From Trichomonas vaginalis G3 (taxonomy: Eukaryota; Parabasalia; Trichomonadida; Trichomonadidae), in NCBI RefSeq assembly GCF_026262505.1, contig NC_067206.1, positions 21,777,896-21,841,895 on the forward strand: 64,000 nt of DNA, read 5' to 3'. Numbering within the stretch: the stretch's first letter is position 1; each line of letters starts with the position of its first letter. Under the pieces are notes generated by a model. That model saw only the letters and a program-made list of their open reading frames with translations. It ran no database searches and had not been told where the DNA came from. The translations under genes were made by a program, and so were the position numbers. This document shows positions 63,880 through 64,000 of the stretch, piece after piece.

Positions 63880-64000
63880 TTTATATATGTAAAAATATAC
63901 TGTTTTAAAAACGTTTTAAAATGGTATGCAATGTTTTATTTCATGCAATGTTTTATTTCATGCAATGTTTTATTTCTGTGCCGTCTTCAAGTATTCCCCA
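63880..64000 (-). other. Junction to polymerase gene end (copy C, window edge)
   Basis: The stretch after the 286-aa gene goes from AAAATGGTATG directly into the 17-bp repeats and then the 3' end of the polymerase gene (TGTGCCGTCTTCAAGTA). There is no HNH gene here. Confidence 0.6.

Larger units (their letters stand above)
47266..64000 (+). mobile_element. Polinton/Maverick copy C (partial)
   Basis: Begins with an A run and terminal hairpin, then resumes at TATAAAACCGCTTTTTAAC and follows the gene order of B up to the start of the polymerase region at the window edge. Near-identical to B, therefore young. The most damaged of the three, with roughly 12-15 breaks in the visible part. It has the T5orf172-like gene and an extra KilA-N gene that B lacks, and lacks the HNH gene. 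Confidence 0.85.

Overview
The window looks like Trichomonas vaginalis nuclear DNA: very AT-rich, intron-less, and almost filled by Polinton (Maverick) elements of the kind that make up a large share of that genome. Organism and family are assigned by recognising the gene set, not by a database search. Three Polinton copies are present and are treated as fossils: copy A (about 1-12492, reversed, cut by the window edge), copy B (about 16126-40930, end to end) and copy C (about 47266-64000, cut by the window edge). They are so alike in sequence that they must be young. Each keeps some reading frames that look whole and carries several to more than ten breaks.

Layout inside a copy, taken from B: a terminal hairpin repeat; a basic coiled-coil protein gene region; the major capsid gene; several small genes; a capsid-like protein with a Gln/Met tail; an SF3/D5-type helicase; an A32-like packaging ATPase; a 22-bp tandem array; an accessory zone of KilA-N, T5orf172-like and HNH genes with palindromes and iterons; a protein-primed type B DNA polymerase; small proteins; a retrovirus-type integrase; a phage-like tail-fibre/collar protein; small proteins; a D12-class adenine methyltransferase; and the other terminal hairpin. 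Replication, packaging and capsid genes are the stable backbone. The KilA-N zone is the variable part.

Between A and B (12493-16125) sits a 3.4-kb DNA transposon with an IS481-like DDE transposase, about 780-bp inverted repeats and 120-bp subterminal repeats, plus a short piece of host-like DNA. Between B and C (40931-47269) is about 6.3 kb of host-like DNA. It carries one intact gene for a single-pass surface protein and is flanked by 431-bp direct repeats that are almost identical.

The most unusual signals are in the KilA-N zone. Iteron blocks (12-bp step, AGATCT centre) use GGTGAG in A and C but GTTAG in B, and this switch goes with a swap of the middle part of the neighbouring KilA-N gene. 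Several KilA-N genes carry a perfect palindrome inside their coding sequence, with paired base changes, and the same palindromes recur in nearby intergenic arrays. Pieces of KilA-N genes also seed tandem arrays. Together these suggest a coupled DNA-binding-protein and binding-site cassette, or a palindrome-driven exchange system. This is inference from three copies.
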